Assembly: GCA_032173965.1 (NCBI GenBank)
Contig: JAVUNC010000006.1
Coordinates: forward strand, 32,273,870-32,337,869
Length of the DNA: 64,000 nucleotides
Direction of reading: 5' to 3'
DNA from: Sitta carolinensis
Lineage: Eukaryota; Chordata; Aves; Passeriformes; Sittidae
Below the pieces are notes generated by a model. It saw only the letters and a program-made list of their open reading frames with translations, ran no database searches and was not told the origin of the DNA. Both the position numbers and the translations under genes were made by a program. Positions 38,952 to 49,565 of this stretch are shown piece after piece. Positions within the stretch are counted from its first letter, which is position 1. Every line of letters starts with the position of its first letter.

Positions 38952-38979
38952 AAAAATATAACTTTAAAGTTATATTTTT
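38952..38979. repeat. Perfect 28-bp AT-rich palindrome
   Basis: Fourteen bases on each side of the centre at 38965/38966 are exactly complementary. The core is ACTTTAAAGT and the outer arms are AAAAATATA/TATATTTTT. It would form a cruciform or an RNA hairpin with no loop. A partial echo, GAGTTATAACTTATAG, follows directly. No function is evident. Confidence 0.9.
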
Positions 38980-40449
38980 GAGTTATAACTTATAGGAGGG
39001 GCACTCATGAAATGGACTAACCTTTGGCTGAAGTGCTGACCAGGGAAAGTGTGCCTTGTGCCTCCTCACTGACCTCCAGGGAGCCACAGAGCCACACCTC
39101 CGTAACAGCCAGGTAACTTATTCCCTGACATCACCCTGGCCCTTCACTGGTTTACCCTGGAAGCACAAGGGAAGGTTCATCACAGCGTGGCTGGGCAAGG
39201 GGCTGCCCTGCCCATCATGCCCCCTGTGCATGGGCTTGGCTCGCACAGTGATGTGCAGAGGAACACAACCAGGGCTGCCTGGGGCTGGACAGATTTTATT
39301 TCCAGGCAGGAAATGCTGTCAGGGCAAATTATGAGGAAATCTTCCAGCAGACTCATTTTAGTCCTAAATCTTGGCTATGTCTATCTCTTCTCGTGGCAGT
39401 AGAAGAGCATGTATGGCAGGGCAGTGTGGCTCACAGGCCTGCCCTGGGAGTTCAGTGGTGCGGCTCACACGGGCACGGCAGCGCCACGGCGTGAGCTCTG
39501 GGTGGGTACTGAGGAGCAGAGTCTGGCTGATACCTGGCAGCCTGTGCACAATGAATTTCTTCCTCTATGGTACTTTTGTTGAAAATCTGACCATGGTTAA
39601 AGGGAGAGATTAGTGAGCAGGAAGTGCCTGAGAAGACAGAGAGATTAAAGCTGTTGTTGTAATTTTGGTTTGAGAACATACAAGAAATATTCTAGCTGAC
39701 AACCACCAGCACTGCATATGAGGTAGCTGTTTTCTGTCAGGCGTGTCTACTCTCAGCACCAACATGGGCTTTCATCTGTTTTTAAATTAATGTTAATTAC
39801 AAGTTATTAATACTTTTATAAACAGCAAAATGCAGCTGAAAGCAATTACCCCTAATTGCTAATTTGTGTATGTACACCCAGAATGGTAATCTCTTCATCT
39901 GAACACCCAGTTCTCACTGGAGTCAGTCAGTGTGTTTCTGCTTCCATTTTTTTACTTCAGTTTTGGCTTGTATGATATTCTTTCTTTTTAATGACTTTGC
40001 TGAAAGCTACAAGATCTCATAAGTTCTGTGATCTTCTGGAAAGCGTGATCTTGTTAACTGTTATGCAGGCCTCACTGAAGAGATGTTCTTTGGCTTTGGA
40101 AGAATGCTTAAATCACAGTCACTGACATTGGGAACTAATCAGTTCTTGCAAGTTGTGCATAACATGCATTTGACTTTGTGCTGGATCTCAATTTCATCTG
40201 TGAACGTCATCATCCTTTTTCAGAAGCTAAAGGCCACAAGGGCAGCTTGTGCTGATAAGTTTGTCGTACAGTTCAATGCTGACCTTTGCAATCCCAGGTC
40301 TCATATGGTTTTGGACTTTAAAAATTTAATTCAGAGATACCATGGCTTCTCTTTCCATCTGCATATTTTTGTCCTTGCCAATGTAGGAAAGATTCAAAGC
40401 TGCCAAATTCTGCCAGTGGGAAATGGCCTTTCTGGTACTGCAGTCAAAA

Positions 40450-40930
40450 TCTGGTGGAACAGATTGTTAGATGGATTGAAATCTGTTGGGACCACCTTCG
40501 GCTGGACTCCAGGAGATCAAAGGGCTGACATCCAGCTGGCACCAAGTAGTGAGCAGTGTACTCTACTGGAGTCCACATTGCTAGACATTTTGATCAGCAC
40601 AGAGTGTGCCTTCCTCAAATGTGTGAATGACACTAAATTAGGGGTAGCAACAGTAAATGAGAGAGCATAAGTCCACAGGAATAAATTTGGTGACTAGGCC
40701 GGCGTGAAGCTTGTGGAATTCAGAAAGCAAAACAGTCTGCACCTTGGTGAGACCAACCCCTTGCAGTGGTAGAGGCTGGGAAGCAACTGTGTGACTCATA
40801 GTCCAGCTGATATGGATATAGGTATTGCCATGAATGCCAAAAGATACCAGTAGATCTGAAAGTTGAAAACAACCAACAATGCACCTTGACTGTAAATAAG
40901 TGAAGCCATGTTCTAGGTTGCATTGGAAGG
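40450..40930 (+). mobile_element. Old CR1 LINE fragment, reverse-transcriptase region
   Basis: The plus-strand order matches the CR1 reverse transcriptase. A GTTAGATGGATTGAAATC stretch is followed by ACATCCAGCTGGCACCAAGT, then a codon run reading CVNDTKLG that corresponds to the FADDTKLG catalytic motif of CR1. Next come AGTCTGCACCTTGGTGAGAC and ACCCCTTGCAGTGGTAGAGG, and last GAAAACAACCAACAATGC. It is more diverged than the copy near 14.5 kb, implying an older subfamily. The first Asp of the catalytic pair appears as Asn, and stops follow the motif, so it is dead. It shares a 195-codon open frame (40083-40670) with non-CR1 sequence upstream by chance. Confidence 0.85.
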
Positions 40931-41574
40931 TCATTGCCATCTGTGTTTCAGTGTTAGTCATGGCCAATCTTCTTCAAGTAGTGAAAGGGCACTTGCCTGA
41001 GAGATGATGTATTCCTGAGTGCTTGCATTTGTCTGAGCACTTGCATTTCTCTGTGTTTTTATCCTAAAGTTTTACTTTAAATGTTCTTGTTTGCACTTCG
41101 TAGGAAACCTGAAAAAAAGTTGAATATGCTAGGGCAGGAGAAATGTTATTTGGTATGGATCAATCATTAAAACAATGGTTTTCCTTTGTCTAAAGTAGCC
41201 CAGTTTTTAAAAAGAACTGAAGGAGGAAATAAAAGTGATTTTCACACCACCTAGTCTTACAGAACTGCCTGCCCTTTTTGGAAGATATGCAGTACTGCAA
41301 GTGTGGAAGAATTTCTTTCCAGAAGCCAAGACCTGCAGCTGAGCCCTGTCCCCACTGCCCTTTGGGCTGCCCTTCCACTGCCAGCAAATGCCAACTGCAA
41401 GGTGGTCTCTCCTTGGAGAATATTATTGGTTGTGACTGATGCTGAGACACTTCATCCTACAGTAGTGAGGACTCCCAAGTGAAGGCAGACAGGATTCTGC
41501 CATGATCAGCCTTCAGGTGTTTTAGTTCTGTTTAGCAAGCTGAGTATTCAAAGGGACTTCCTCCTCAAAAGGAA

Positions 41575-41618
41575 GTTCTCTTATTTTTCTCTTATTGTTC
41601 TCTTATTTTTCTTGTTTT
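41575..41618. repeat. Pyrimidine-rich short tandem repeat (TTCTCTTATT)n
   Basis: Three to four slightly diverged copies of a 10-14-bp TTCTCTTATT unit. It is simple-sequence in character. Confidence 0.75.
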
Positions 41619-43235
41619 TACATCCTTACCTCAAATGATAGATCCACCTCCTAGCCTGAGGTATATCCATAGTACTTTTCCTGCACTAAGGGTAAGAGGA
41701 CTTCTGGCTGTGCCAGTGGCTGTTGGGCTGTTAAGGAGGAAAGTGCAGCTGACAGCTCTACTACTGGACCTCACACGTGTCTGCAGGCAGCAGAGTCAGC
41801 CTCCAGCGTGGGGCTGTAAACACAGAGCTTTCTGGACTAGAGAAGCATTTGTTGCACGTCCCATCCTACCTGGCTTGGTGTGGATCATGTCATGTGTGCC
41901 CAGTTCATCCCACTGTGCCCCAGAATAGCTGGCAGCACCAAGGCCCCTTGGAGAAGCTGTCAGGGACGTCAGCTAGCAGCAAGCTTTGCAGCTTTGTTGA
42001 GAGCAGGGATTTTAGTAGGCTTCACCTACAGAAAATGATTTTTTAGCCATGGTCTATATTTAACTGGCTTCTGTTTGTGCAGCATTAAGTCACTGGAACA
42101 AGATGAGTTTGTTTCATTTCCAGTGATGATTTTGTTTGTTTCATGATATGGCATTTTGCAGCTAATGCCAGTCAAATCCCACACCCTGAGCCCAGCTCTT
42201 GTTTAACCATGTGGCACATTTCATCCTGGAGCAGCTTGTAAAATTAAACTGAAAAGGAAGGAATCTTCATCTGCCTGTAATGTGCCACCAGCACAGTGAA
42301 AACAGGGCAGTTGTGCGAGTCCTGCAGGAGGCAGGGATGCCTGTGTGACGAACACATTCCCTAGCTGAGAGCCAGAGTGTCTCAGGATCAGTGGGTGTGT
42401 GCTCTGCAAGTCAGACCTCTGCTGCCAGCCTGTTCTGCATATGTCCAAGGGACCTTTGACTCGTCTAAGCTCTTAAATATGAAAGTCTGGATCTGCTGAT
42501 GTTGTTCTGCTCCTAACTAAAGATTTAGTTCTGGTGAAGAATACCTGCTGCCTTTTAATTATTCATTGCTTCAGCTATGAAATAACCAACAGAGAGGATC
42601 ATTTTATGGTGAGCCGGATTTAAAAGGTAGCAGCCCCTTGTGATTCTGATATTTAATGCATGAGCAAGGACTGAATGCTGCTATGTGGCCTCCTGAGATG
42701 GTGCACCAGCTGTTGCCTTTGGGCAGCATAATGCAAAGGTGCCTGAGGGGTGTTGTGTTTGTCTTGTGCTAGCCTGACTAGGTATGTGTAATGCTCCCCT
42801 AACCACAGCTATCTCAGAGCAGCATCAGAAATGAGTTATGATTGCTCTGGTTTTCCAAATTGTTGTGTGATAAGGAAGGGAACTACCTCTATAGAGATAC
42901 ACCACTTTATCGGGTGTGAGATGGAAAGAATGAACAGGGAAGGGAAGAGTAAGAGATAACCATGTGCCAAGATTACAGCCAAGATCAAAGACTTTATGGG
43001 GAAATCAGCACCAGCAAAACAGAGAGGTAGGAATGAGAAATGCAAAGCAGGCAAGGAGGAAGAAATTATTGATCCTTATGTCTCCAACCACTTGTGCAAA
43101 ACAAAGTCCTCCATTTACATCATTGGGAGTAGGATTGGGATGAGCAGCTAACAAAATGTGTAATTTAAATGTTATAAATCAACAGTATGTGTACTTTTCT
43201 CTGTGGCTTATCACTGGCAGGTAAAGGTAAGTATT

Positions 43236-43295
43236 AGAGAGAGAGAGAAAATTAAGAAACTCTTAAGAGTTTTCTTACTCTTGAGTTTTCTCAAG
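43236..43295. repeat. (AG)n run followed by small inverted repeats
   Basis: A 13-base AG run is followed by the perfect palindrome AAACTCTTAAGAGTTT (43257-43272) and then CTTGAGTTTTCTCAAG, a perfect 6-bp stem with a T4 loop. The hairpins are too short to suggest a microRNA precursor. Confidence 0.75.
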
Positions 43296-46200
43296 AATTT
43301 TCTAATTTTCTTGAAGTGCAGATGCTGCAAATACAAGTAGAGAATGGATAGTCAACCTGTTGACAGACATTACACATACCTGTTTTTTTATCACAGCTCT
43401 TTGTTACATTTTTAAATACTTTTAAGAATCTCGAGAATCTAAAGGTTTTGTCAGCTGTTTTCTCCATAGACACACAATCAAAATATTGTCATCCTGAGAC
43501 CTTACAAAGTGCTTGTGGAAGGTAGGGAGACTGGGGCATGAAACCAAATTAATTAATTTATTTCTCTCATGTTGGTTGCATACTTCGGCAGTCCTTTGCT
43601 TTAACTATCAAACTGCAACTGTTTCTGAAATACAACCATTGTATGCAGCCATTGGATCACTGGGTGTTTTGTTAGACATGCCATAATTTTCCCTCCTGTA
43701 TGAGGACTCATGCTTTGTTTATGAAGTGTCTCCAGTCTGGACAGCAGCAAAAAATCTGTGTGATGTATGTGTGACTTAAGAGACTAAATAAAATGGCTCA
43801 AGGGCTGTTAAGACATACTATAACATACAGTTTAAATAGAAATAAGCCAGTGCTGCTGCCAAGACAGGCAGAACTATAACACACCCTTTCCCCCTTGGCT
43901 CATACAGGCACAAGTGTTTGTGTGACTGTGCAGTGAATTGGATCGAGTGGCCAAGTTAAAATAAACCCTTTTGTCCATCAGGTTAACTTTAGCTGGCATC
44001 AAATCCTGCATCTGCTTTCCCATAGAATTACAGAAGGATTTATATAGCTCTTCCCTATCCCCCACTCCCAGCCAATTGAGCTGATGGAGGACATGAGGCA
44101 AATCTTTGCACAAGAGCTATCTGCATGCTCTCACTGGGTATGTAAACCATGAATCTGTGATAAAGGTAGGAAAAACAGGCACAGCCCTACACATCACATT
44201 TAGTCATGTATCACTAAAGGATGAAGAAGAAAGCAAATTGTCATTCTGGGTCTTTCCTACCTGGTGGGGTATGGCAGACTTGCATCTCTGTCATGAAATA
44301 CATGTTATGTGGCTGATGAAGCCTGCTGTAGGCAGACATTTCTACATTTCAACATTTCTGCTTTTGATTGCTCCCTAGGATGGAGATTTGAATCCAACTA
44401 CATCAGTGCTTCTAAGTTAAAGAAGTATTAATATTTTAGTTACAACCTCTGTTTCCAAGAATAGGCTATAACAAATTACATGATTGAGTTATAAACGTAT
44501 TCAAATATGACAGTCACATTAAAAGTAGCAAACAAAACTTCTTTTGCTTTGATGGTGAGAATATCCCTTCTGACCTTTTGAGAATACCTTCTCCTTGCAA
44601 ATAAGCTCTGATCCAGGCATTGCACAGCCACGCTATTTTTAGGCATAAGGGCTTTAGTTTGCTTCCAGACCCTCATGGGGAAGGAGTTGAAGGCAAAATG
44701 AGACAGGCAGAATCTGCTCTTCTTGCTGTGCATTCACATCCTCTCAGAGGCTGCAAAAGGAAATCTGAGGCTCTCCTGGATTGGATTGCGATTGGCTGTG
44801 CTAAAATACAAGATGAGCCAAGAACAGACTTCTCATTAAGTGTTTCCCTCCTTTCGTGGGTGCCAGGATGTGATGCACAGGCTGATGGTGACAACCTAAC
44901 TCATCAGGGAAGTGTATCCTGCCCCAGCTCATTAAAACCAGGAGTTAACACTACCTGTTACTGTTAATATTAATTGTATGTTGTTGCTGTACAAGAAAAC
45001 AATGTGGAGGTAATTAAGAGCACACATGGACTCACATTTACTTCTCTCCTGCATTTGCCAGAATATGCAATGAAGAGTTTGACAGCTCTGCACTGACCTG
45101 CTGGCTGCAGAACACCAGACAATAACTGATGTGATCCAAAACTTGGAGATATGAAGTTAGCTTCCAACTTTTTTACATAATAAAGCCGCTAGGTTAAGAT
45201 TATATTAGTTCAGCATTTTGTATGATGTGGGTTTTAAAAAAAATTGGTTCCAACAAGCTTTAGGATGGATTTACTGTACTGTTGAACTACAGTGTTGTTC
45301 TTTGCTGCTTATGTTATTAAGTTATTACGTTTATCTCTGAAGATAATGAAAATGAACTAAAAATTGACTTTGCTTTGCAAAGGTTTTAGGAGGCAAACTC
45401 TTGGCTGGGGAAAACAGCTGCAACCCAGCATTAAGAGTATCTTTTTGAATGATTTTCTGGGAAAATTACATAATCTACACTTGTGACCCAACTACCATGG
45501 GGAATAGAGAAATTGAATGTATATGGGGAAAATCACAGTGTCTCTGTGTTTCTTGTCATGAGTCTTGGAACATCAATAAAGGTTTAAAAGTGACATTTTT
45601 TAAAAGGGTAGGAGCGCATTTTTCTGAAAGCTTTAAGCAAGCACTTCAGCTTTTTCAGAATGCAGCATAAAAGCTAAACCAGCAAAGGAATAGAAGATGA
45701 TGAAAGTAATCCTAATTTAAAAAACTAAATAAACACATCCAGAAAACACTGGCAGCTTACCAAAGAAATAACCAGTGAGTAATTTCAGTGGTTTGCTAGG
45801 CAACAAGCACATTGTTTGGGCTTCTAAGAAACATGTAGGTGACCTGAAATCTTCAAATAATGCTTTCAGCTCCAGAGGTGCACAGAGTATCTGCCCTTTC
45901 CTGTGAGAACCACCAGTCTCCCTGTGGCACCTCCTTATCCTTTTCCTGCTTCTTCCTGCTGGGAGAGGAGTCTCAGGTGTGCAGTCTCACTGCAGATGTG
46001 GTTGCAGGTCTTATATCCTAGTCACAGTTTAAGGATATTTTGCATGTAACAGTATTAGATTTGGGGGGGTTGTAATAAAAAATTCATTCTGAAATGTAGA
46101 GAGAATGAACTAGTTTAAAAAATCAACAGATATAATGGATTATGATTCAGTAAAAGTCAGTACTCTGCATTTTCAAAAAACAATTGACAGCTCAGTGTAA

Positions 46201-46765
46201 TTTTAACCAAAACTTACAGAAGCTTAATGCTTCAGTGAATTGAGTTGGATAGTCATCTTTGGAGCTACAAAATATCTGAGATGCTGATATTACTCCAAAG
46301 ATAATATCTACAGACTGATATTTACTTAACAATGTGCATAAATCCTTCCTTTTCTTTCTACCTTCCTTTCACCCAGAATCCTTTTGGCAGGGAGTGTTAC
46401 TTTCCATCATAATGCAGTTGCATGGTTCTTTTTGATGTATCACACTTGCACGCTTCCCACAAGCTCTGAGCTGCTGATTAATCTTTTTAAGGAGTCGACC
46501 CAAATTATACAACAGGAGTCAGTGGTCCTTTTGGAAATCCTAACAAATAGCATTTAGTCAGCTGAGGAAGACTGTGCTTATTGAGGAGAGTGATGCTTTT
46601 GAAAGGAAGTGGCCTGCACAGCTGTTTCCTAAATGTTGAAAACATTTAAACTGAAAGCAGTTTAAAATATAATGATGCTTCTGTAGAGGAACCTTTCATG
46701 TCCCTGAATTATTTACAATATTGGTCTGCTGTGCTTGCTTTTCCATCTGCCTTTCATATGCATGA

Positions 46766-47029
46766 AGAAAAAATGAAAGTGCCTGTGATTTGCAGCTACA
46801 TTTTTTCCTTGCTCCTCAAAATGTTCCTGCTGAAGGTCAAATTATCAAACCTGGAGAAGAGACAGAGATGCAGCGTGTTTATGAGGAAACACAAGAACTG
46901 CTCAAAAGCGACATGGAGCAATTTGTATTCAAATTTGCAGAAGAAACTCAGGTTACAGAGGGCAGGAATTTGGAGAGCCCCACAAGAGTCTGTGTGCACC
47001 TAATGAGACACAAGACAAGCTGGTCTTGA
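46766..47029 (+). other. Short acidic open frame of unknown status
   Basis: An open frame of 88 codons without an ATG at its 5' end. The central part (about 46850-46960) reads EETEMQRVYEETQELLKSD and then MEQFVFKFAEE, an amphipathic, acidic, helix-like composition that looks more like protein than most intronic frames. An AG acceptor-like site (TTTGCAG) ends at 46795, but no convincing donor follows. It does not match calmin. It may be a decayed repeat or exon, or chance. Confidence 0.2.
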
Positions 47030-47199
47030 AATAAGCTGACTTGGTTCTTAAACCAGCCTTTTCTGATCTTTTCTGAAACATTATATTTTCTGGTACTTGG
47101 TGTGTGTAATAGAATCAAATAATCAATTTAACAATTAAGTAAAGAATAGAACAGGAAAGCAAAGTAACTGCCACAGTTCCCGCACCTCTAGGGTCCCTG

Positions 47200-47213
47200 C
47201 CGGGCCAGCACCA
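47200..47213 (-). other. Primer-binding-site-like sequence beside an LTR
   Basis: On the minus strand the string TGGTGCTGGCCCGG begins 18 bases after the CA end of the LTR. Retroviral primer-binding sites begin TGG and complement a tRNA 3' end. This string is close to, but not identical with, the TGGTGC-type sites matching tRNA-His or tRNA-Gly. The 18-base spacing is longer than usual, so the assignment is tentative. Confidence 0.35.
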
Positions 47214-47231
47214 AACCCTCAGAGGGGGAAC

Positions 47232-47577
47232 TGTGGTGAGGATGCGGATAAAAGACTAAAAGGCACTCCTCCTATTCAGGCACGGTCCTGCTGCTTTATT
47301 ACAGAACTTACTCCATGAAAAACCTGGTAGGAAAGAGAACGCTGGGCACGTGGCCAGGTGGTTTTGTGCCCCCTTGGGAAAGGGGAAGGGGAAGGGAGGG
47401 TCTGCTGACCAGTAGGAGCAGACTCCAGGACAGGTGGGAAGGGTGGTGTCAGGTAAAGGGGCACAGAGCTTCATGGGAAAGTTACATCTTTTGTGTGGAT
47501 ATACAGAACATCCAGTATAATTTCACAAAACTACTTAGTGTAATACAACAAGTAACAATAACTAGAAGGGCTGTACA
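47232..47577 (-). mobile_element. Endogenous retrovirus-like LTR (antisense to CLMN)
   Basis: Read on the minus strand, this 346-bp segment begins TGTACAGCCC and ends CCTCACCACA, giving the TGT...ACA ends expected of an LTR. It has an AATAAA polyadenylation signal at 47300-47295, about 63 bases before the 3' end, as in an R/U5 region. The last part, TTTTATCCGCATCCTCACC, resembles U5 ends of avian endogenous retroviruses. A primer-binding-like string follows. No gag, pol or env reading frame adjoins it, so this is a remnant of one LTR with a little leader. No target-site duplication was found, and the family is not identified. Antisense orientation within the intron is usual for tolerated LTRs. 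Confidence 0.5.
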
Positions 47578-48229
47578 TCCAGCGGAAACTACCTGGAAGA
47601 AGGGGCTCCTTGGCAAATGATGCTTGTTTGCATGTGGAAAAAGTACAGAGCCAGAGTGCAGAGAGTACCATAGGAAAAAAAAAAAATTAAAGCCTCACTT
47701 AATATTGTTGTCTAGTGGTAGCATGGGGGAGCAAATGACAAACTGGTGAATCTGCAGAATTTATTTCTGCTGTATGAAGTACATGCTGCATCATTTTTTA
47801 ATGGCATAGAATGTACTTTTTTGGGGGTAGAGAAGTATGCATATTGGGGTTTTTTTCTGACTTGACTTGAGAAGCAGAAGGAGGATGGATGGTGGGATTT
47901 GTGGAACATGTGACTCCATATCCCAGGAAAAATTGAAATTCACCCTAGAGAAATGCCTGTAAGTTGCAAAGACAGATGAACTCTTCAGGGAAAGGATAAA
48001 ATAATGCCAGCCGCTAGTCTGGAAAAAGCTTCCAGGCTGCAATTAAAGGATCTCGAAGAGATTAACCAAGACAGAAAAAGTAGCATCTTTTACAGTGTGT
48101 ATATGTTAGACAGTGGCACTCCAAGTATGGAGTAAAACTGCTCCTTGCAGGCTGGGGCAAAGAAGGAGGGAGGGTGGGCAGTTCCCCCATGCCCCAGGCT
48201 GGCAGAGTGCCCTGGGGCAGCGCTGGTGC
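47578..48229. other. Spacer between LTR and minisatellite 2
   Basis: Unique AT-rich DNA with an A13 run near 47675. No gene or repeat was recognised. Confidence 0.5.
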
Positions 48230-49461
48230 CGGCGGGCTCGGCTCTGCGGTGCCGGTGGGCTCTGGGGTGGGATCTGGGGCAGGCTCTGGGGCAGGCTCTG
48301 GGGTGGGATCTGGGACGGGCTCTGGGGCAGGCTCTGGGGCGGGATCTGGGGCAGGCTCTGCGGTGCTGGCAGGCTCTGGGGCAGGCTCTGCGGTGCCAGG
48401 CTCTGCGGTGCCAGGCTCTGGGGTGCTGGCAGGCTCTGGGGCAGGCTCTGGGTGCCAGGCTCTGGGGCAGGCTCTGGGGTGCTGGCAGGCTCTGGGGCAG
48501 GCTCTGCGGTGCCAGGCTCTGCGGTGCCAGGCGCTGGGGCAGGCTCTGGGTTGCCAGGCTCTGGGGCAGGCTCTGGGGCAGGCTCTGGCGGTGCTGCCAG
48601 GTCTGGGGCAGGCTCTGGGGTGTCTGGCAGGCTCTGGGGCAGGCTCTGCGGTGCCAGGCTCTGCGGTGCCAGCCTCTGGGGCAGTCTCTGGGCGGGATCT
48701 GGGGCAGGCTCTGGTGCCGGGCTCAGGGCAGGCTCTGGGGTGCTGGCAGGCTCTGGGGCAGGCTCTGGGGTGCTGGCAGGCTCTGGGGCAGGCTCTGCGG
48801 TGCCAGGCTCTGCGGTGCAGGCTCTGCGGTGCCAGGCTCTGGGGCAGGCTCTGGCAGGCTGGGTGCCAGGCTCTGGGGCAGGCTCTGGTTGGCAGGCTCT
48901 GGGGCAGGCTCTGCGGTGCTGGCAGGCTCTGGGGCAGGCTCTGCGGTGCCAGGCTCTGCGGTGCAGGCTCTGGGTCAGTCTGGGCAGGCTCTGGGGCGGT
49001 CTGGGGCAGGCTCTGGTGCGGGCTCTGGGCAGGCTCTGGGGTGCTGGCAGGCTCTGGGGCAGGCTCTGGGGTGCTGGCAGGCTCTGGGGCAGGCTCTGCG
49101 GTGCCAGGCCTCTGGGGCAGGCTCTGGTGCCGGGCTCAGGGCAGGCTCTGCGGTGCCAGGCTCTGGGGCAGGCTCTGGGGTTCTGGCAGGCTCTGGGGCA
49201 GGCTCTGGGTGCTGGCAGGCTCTGGGGCAGGCTCTGCGGTGCCAGGCTCTCGGCGCTCTGCGGTGCCAGCCTCTGGGGCAGGCTCTGGTGCCGGGCTCAG
49301 GGCAGGCTCTGCGGTGCCAGGCTCTGGGGCAGGCTCTGGGGTTCTGGCAGGCTCTGGGGCAGGCTCTGGGTGCTGCAGGCTCTGGGGCAGGCTCTGCGTG
49401 GGTGCCAGGCTCTGCGGTGCCAGCCTCTGGGGCAGGCTCTGGTGCCGGGCTCAGGGCAGGC
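48230..49461. repeat. GC-rich minisatellite 2 (12/15/18-bp units with higher-order repeat)
   Basis: About 1.23 kb of tandem GGCTCTGGGGCA (12 bp) units interspersed with GGCTCTGCGGTGCCA (15 bp) and GGCTCTGGGGTGCTGGCA (18 bp) units. A longer marker, CTGGTGCCGGGCTCAGGGCA, recurs at about 48711, 49124, 49285 and 49439. The last three are spaced 161 and 154 bp apart, indicating higher-order duplication at the 3' end. The repeat contains no stop codon in any forward frame, so three overlapping open frames of about 490-510 codons span it. Their Gly/Ala/Ser/Leu/Trp repeat translations are artefacts of the array. G4 runs spaced by about 8 bases give some quadruplex potential. Confidence 0.95.
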
Positions 49462-49565
49462 AGGTGCTCTCTCCAGCCGTGCGCTGCTGCTCCGGGAGCC
49501 GCCTCACTGCTGCACCGCGGGCCCCCCGGCCGCGGCTCGGCCGCTGTGTCTGCGCAGGGATCAGC
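49462..49565. other. CpG-dense flank of minisatellite 2
   Basis: About 100 bases of GC- and CpG-rich non-tandem sequence (GCACCGCGGGCCCCCCGGCC and similar) directly after the array, before a return to ordinary composition. It parallels the CpG-dense flank of minisatellite 1, but I see no clear sequence identity between the two. Confidence 0.6.

Larger units (their letters stand above)
40931..46765. other. Intron 1, mostly unique DNA
   Basis: No supported gene. A pyrimidine-rich imperfect tandem repeat of TTCTCTTATT units lies at about 41575-41618. An (AG)6-type run lies at 43236-43248, followed by small inverted repeats, including a perfect 16-bp palindrome at 43257-43272 and a CTTGAG/CTCAAG stem with a TTTT loop at about 43280-43295. 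The remainder is AT-rich unique sequence. Confidence 0.45.

Noticed and set aside
40083..40670. 195-codon open frame as a possible gene
   Set aside because: Its 3' third is CR1 reverse-transcriptase relic, and its 5' part has no recognisable similarity. It is a chance fusion in intron.
43257..43295. MicroRNA precursor hairpin
   Set aside because: Stems are only 6-8 bp and the arms are too short for a pre-miRNA.
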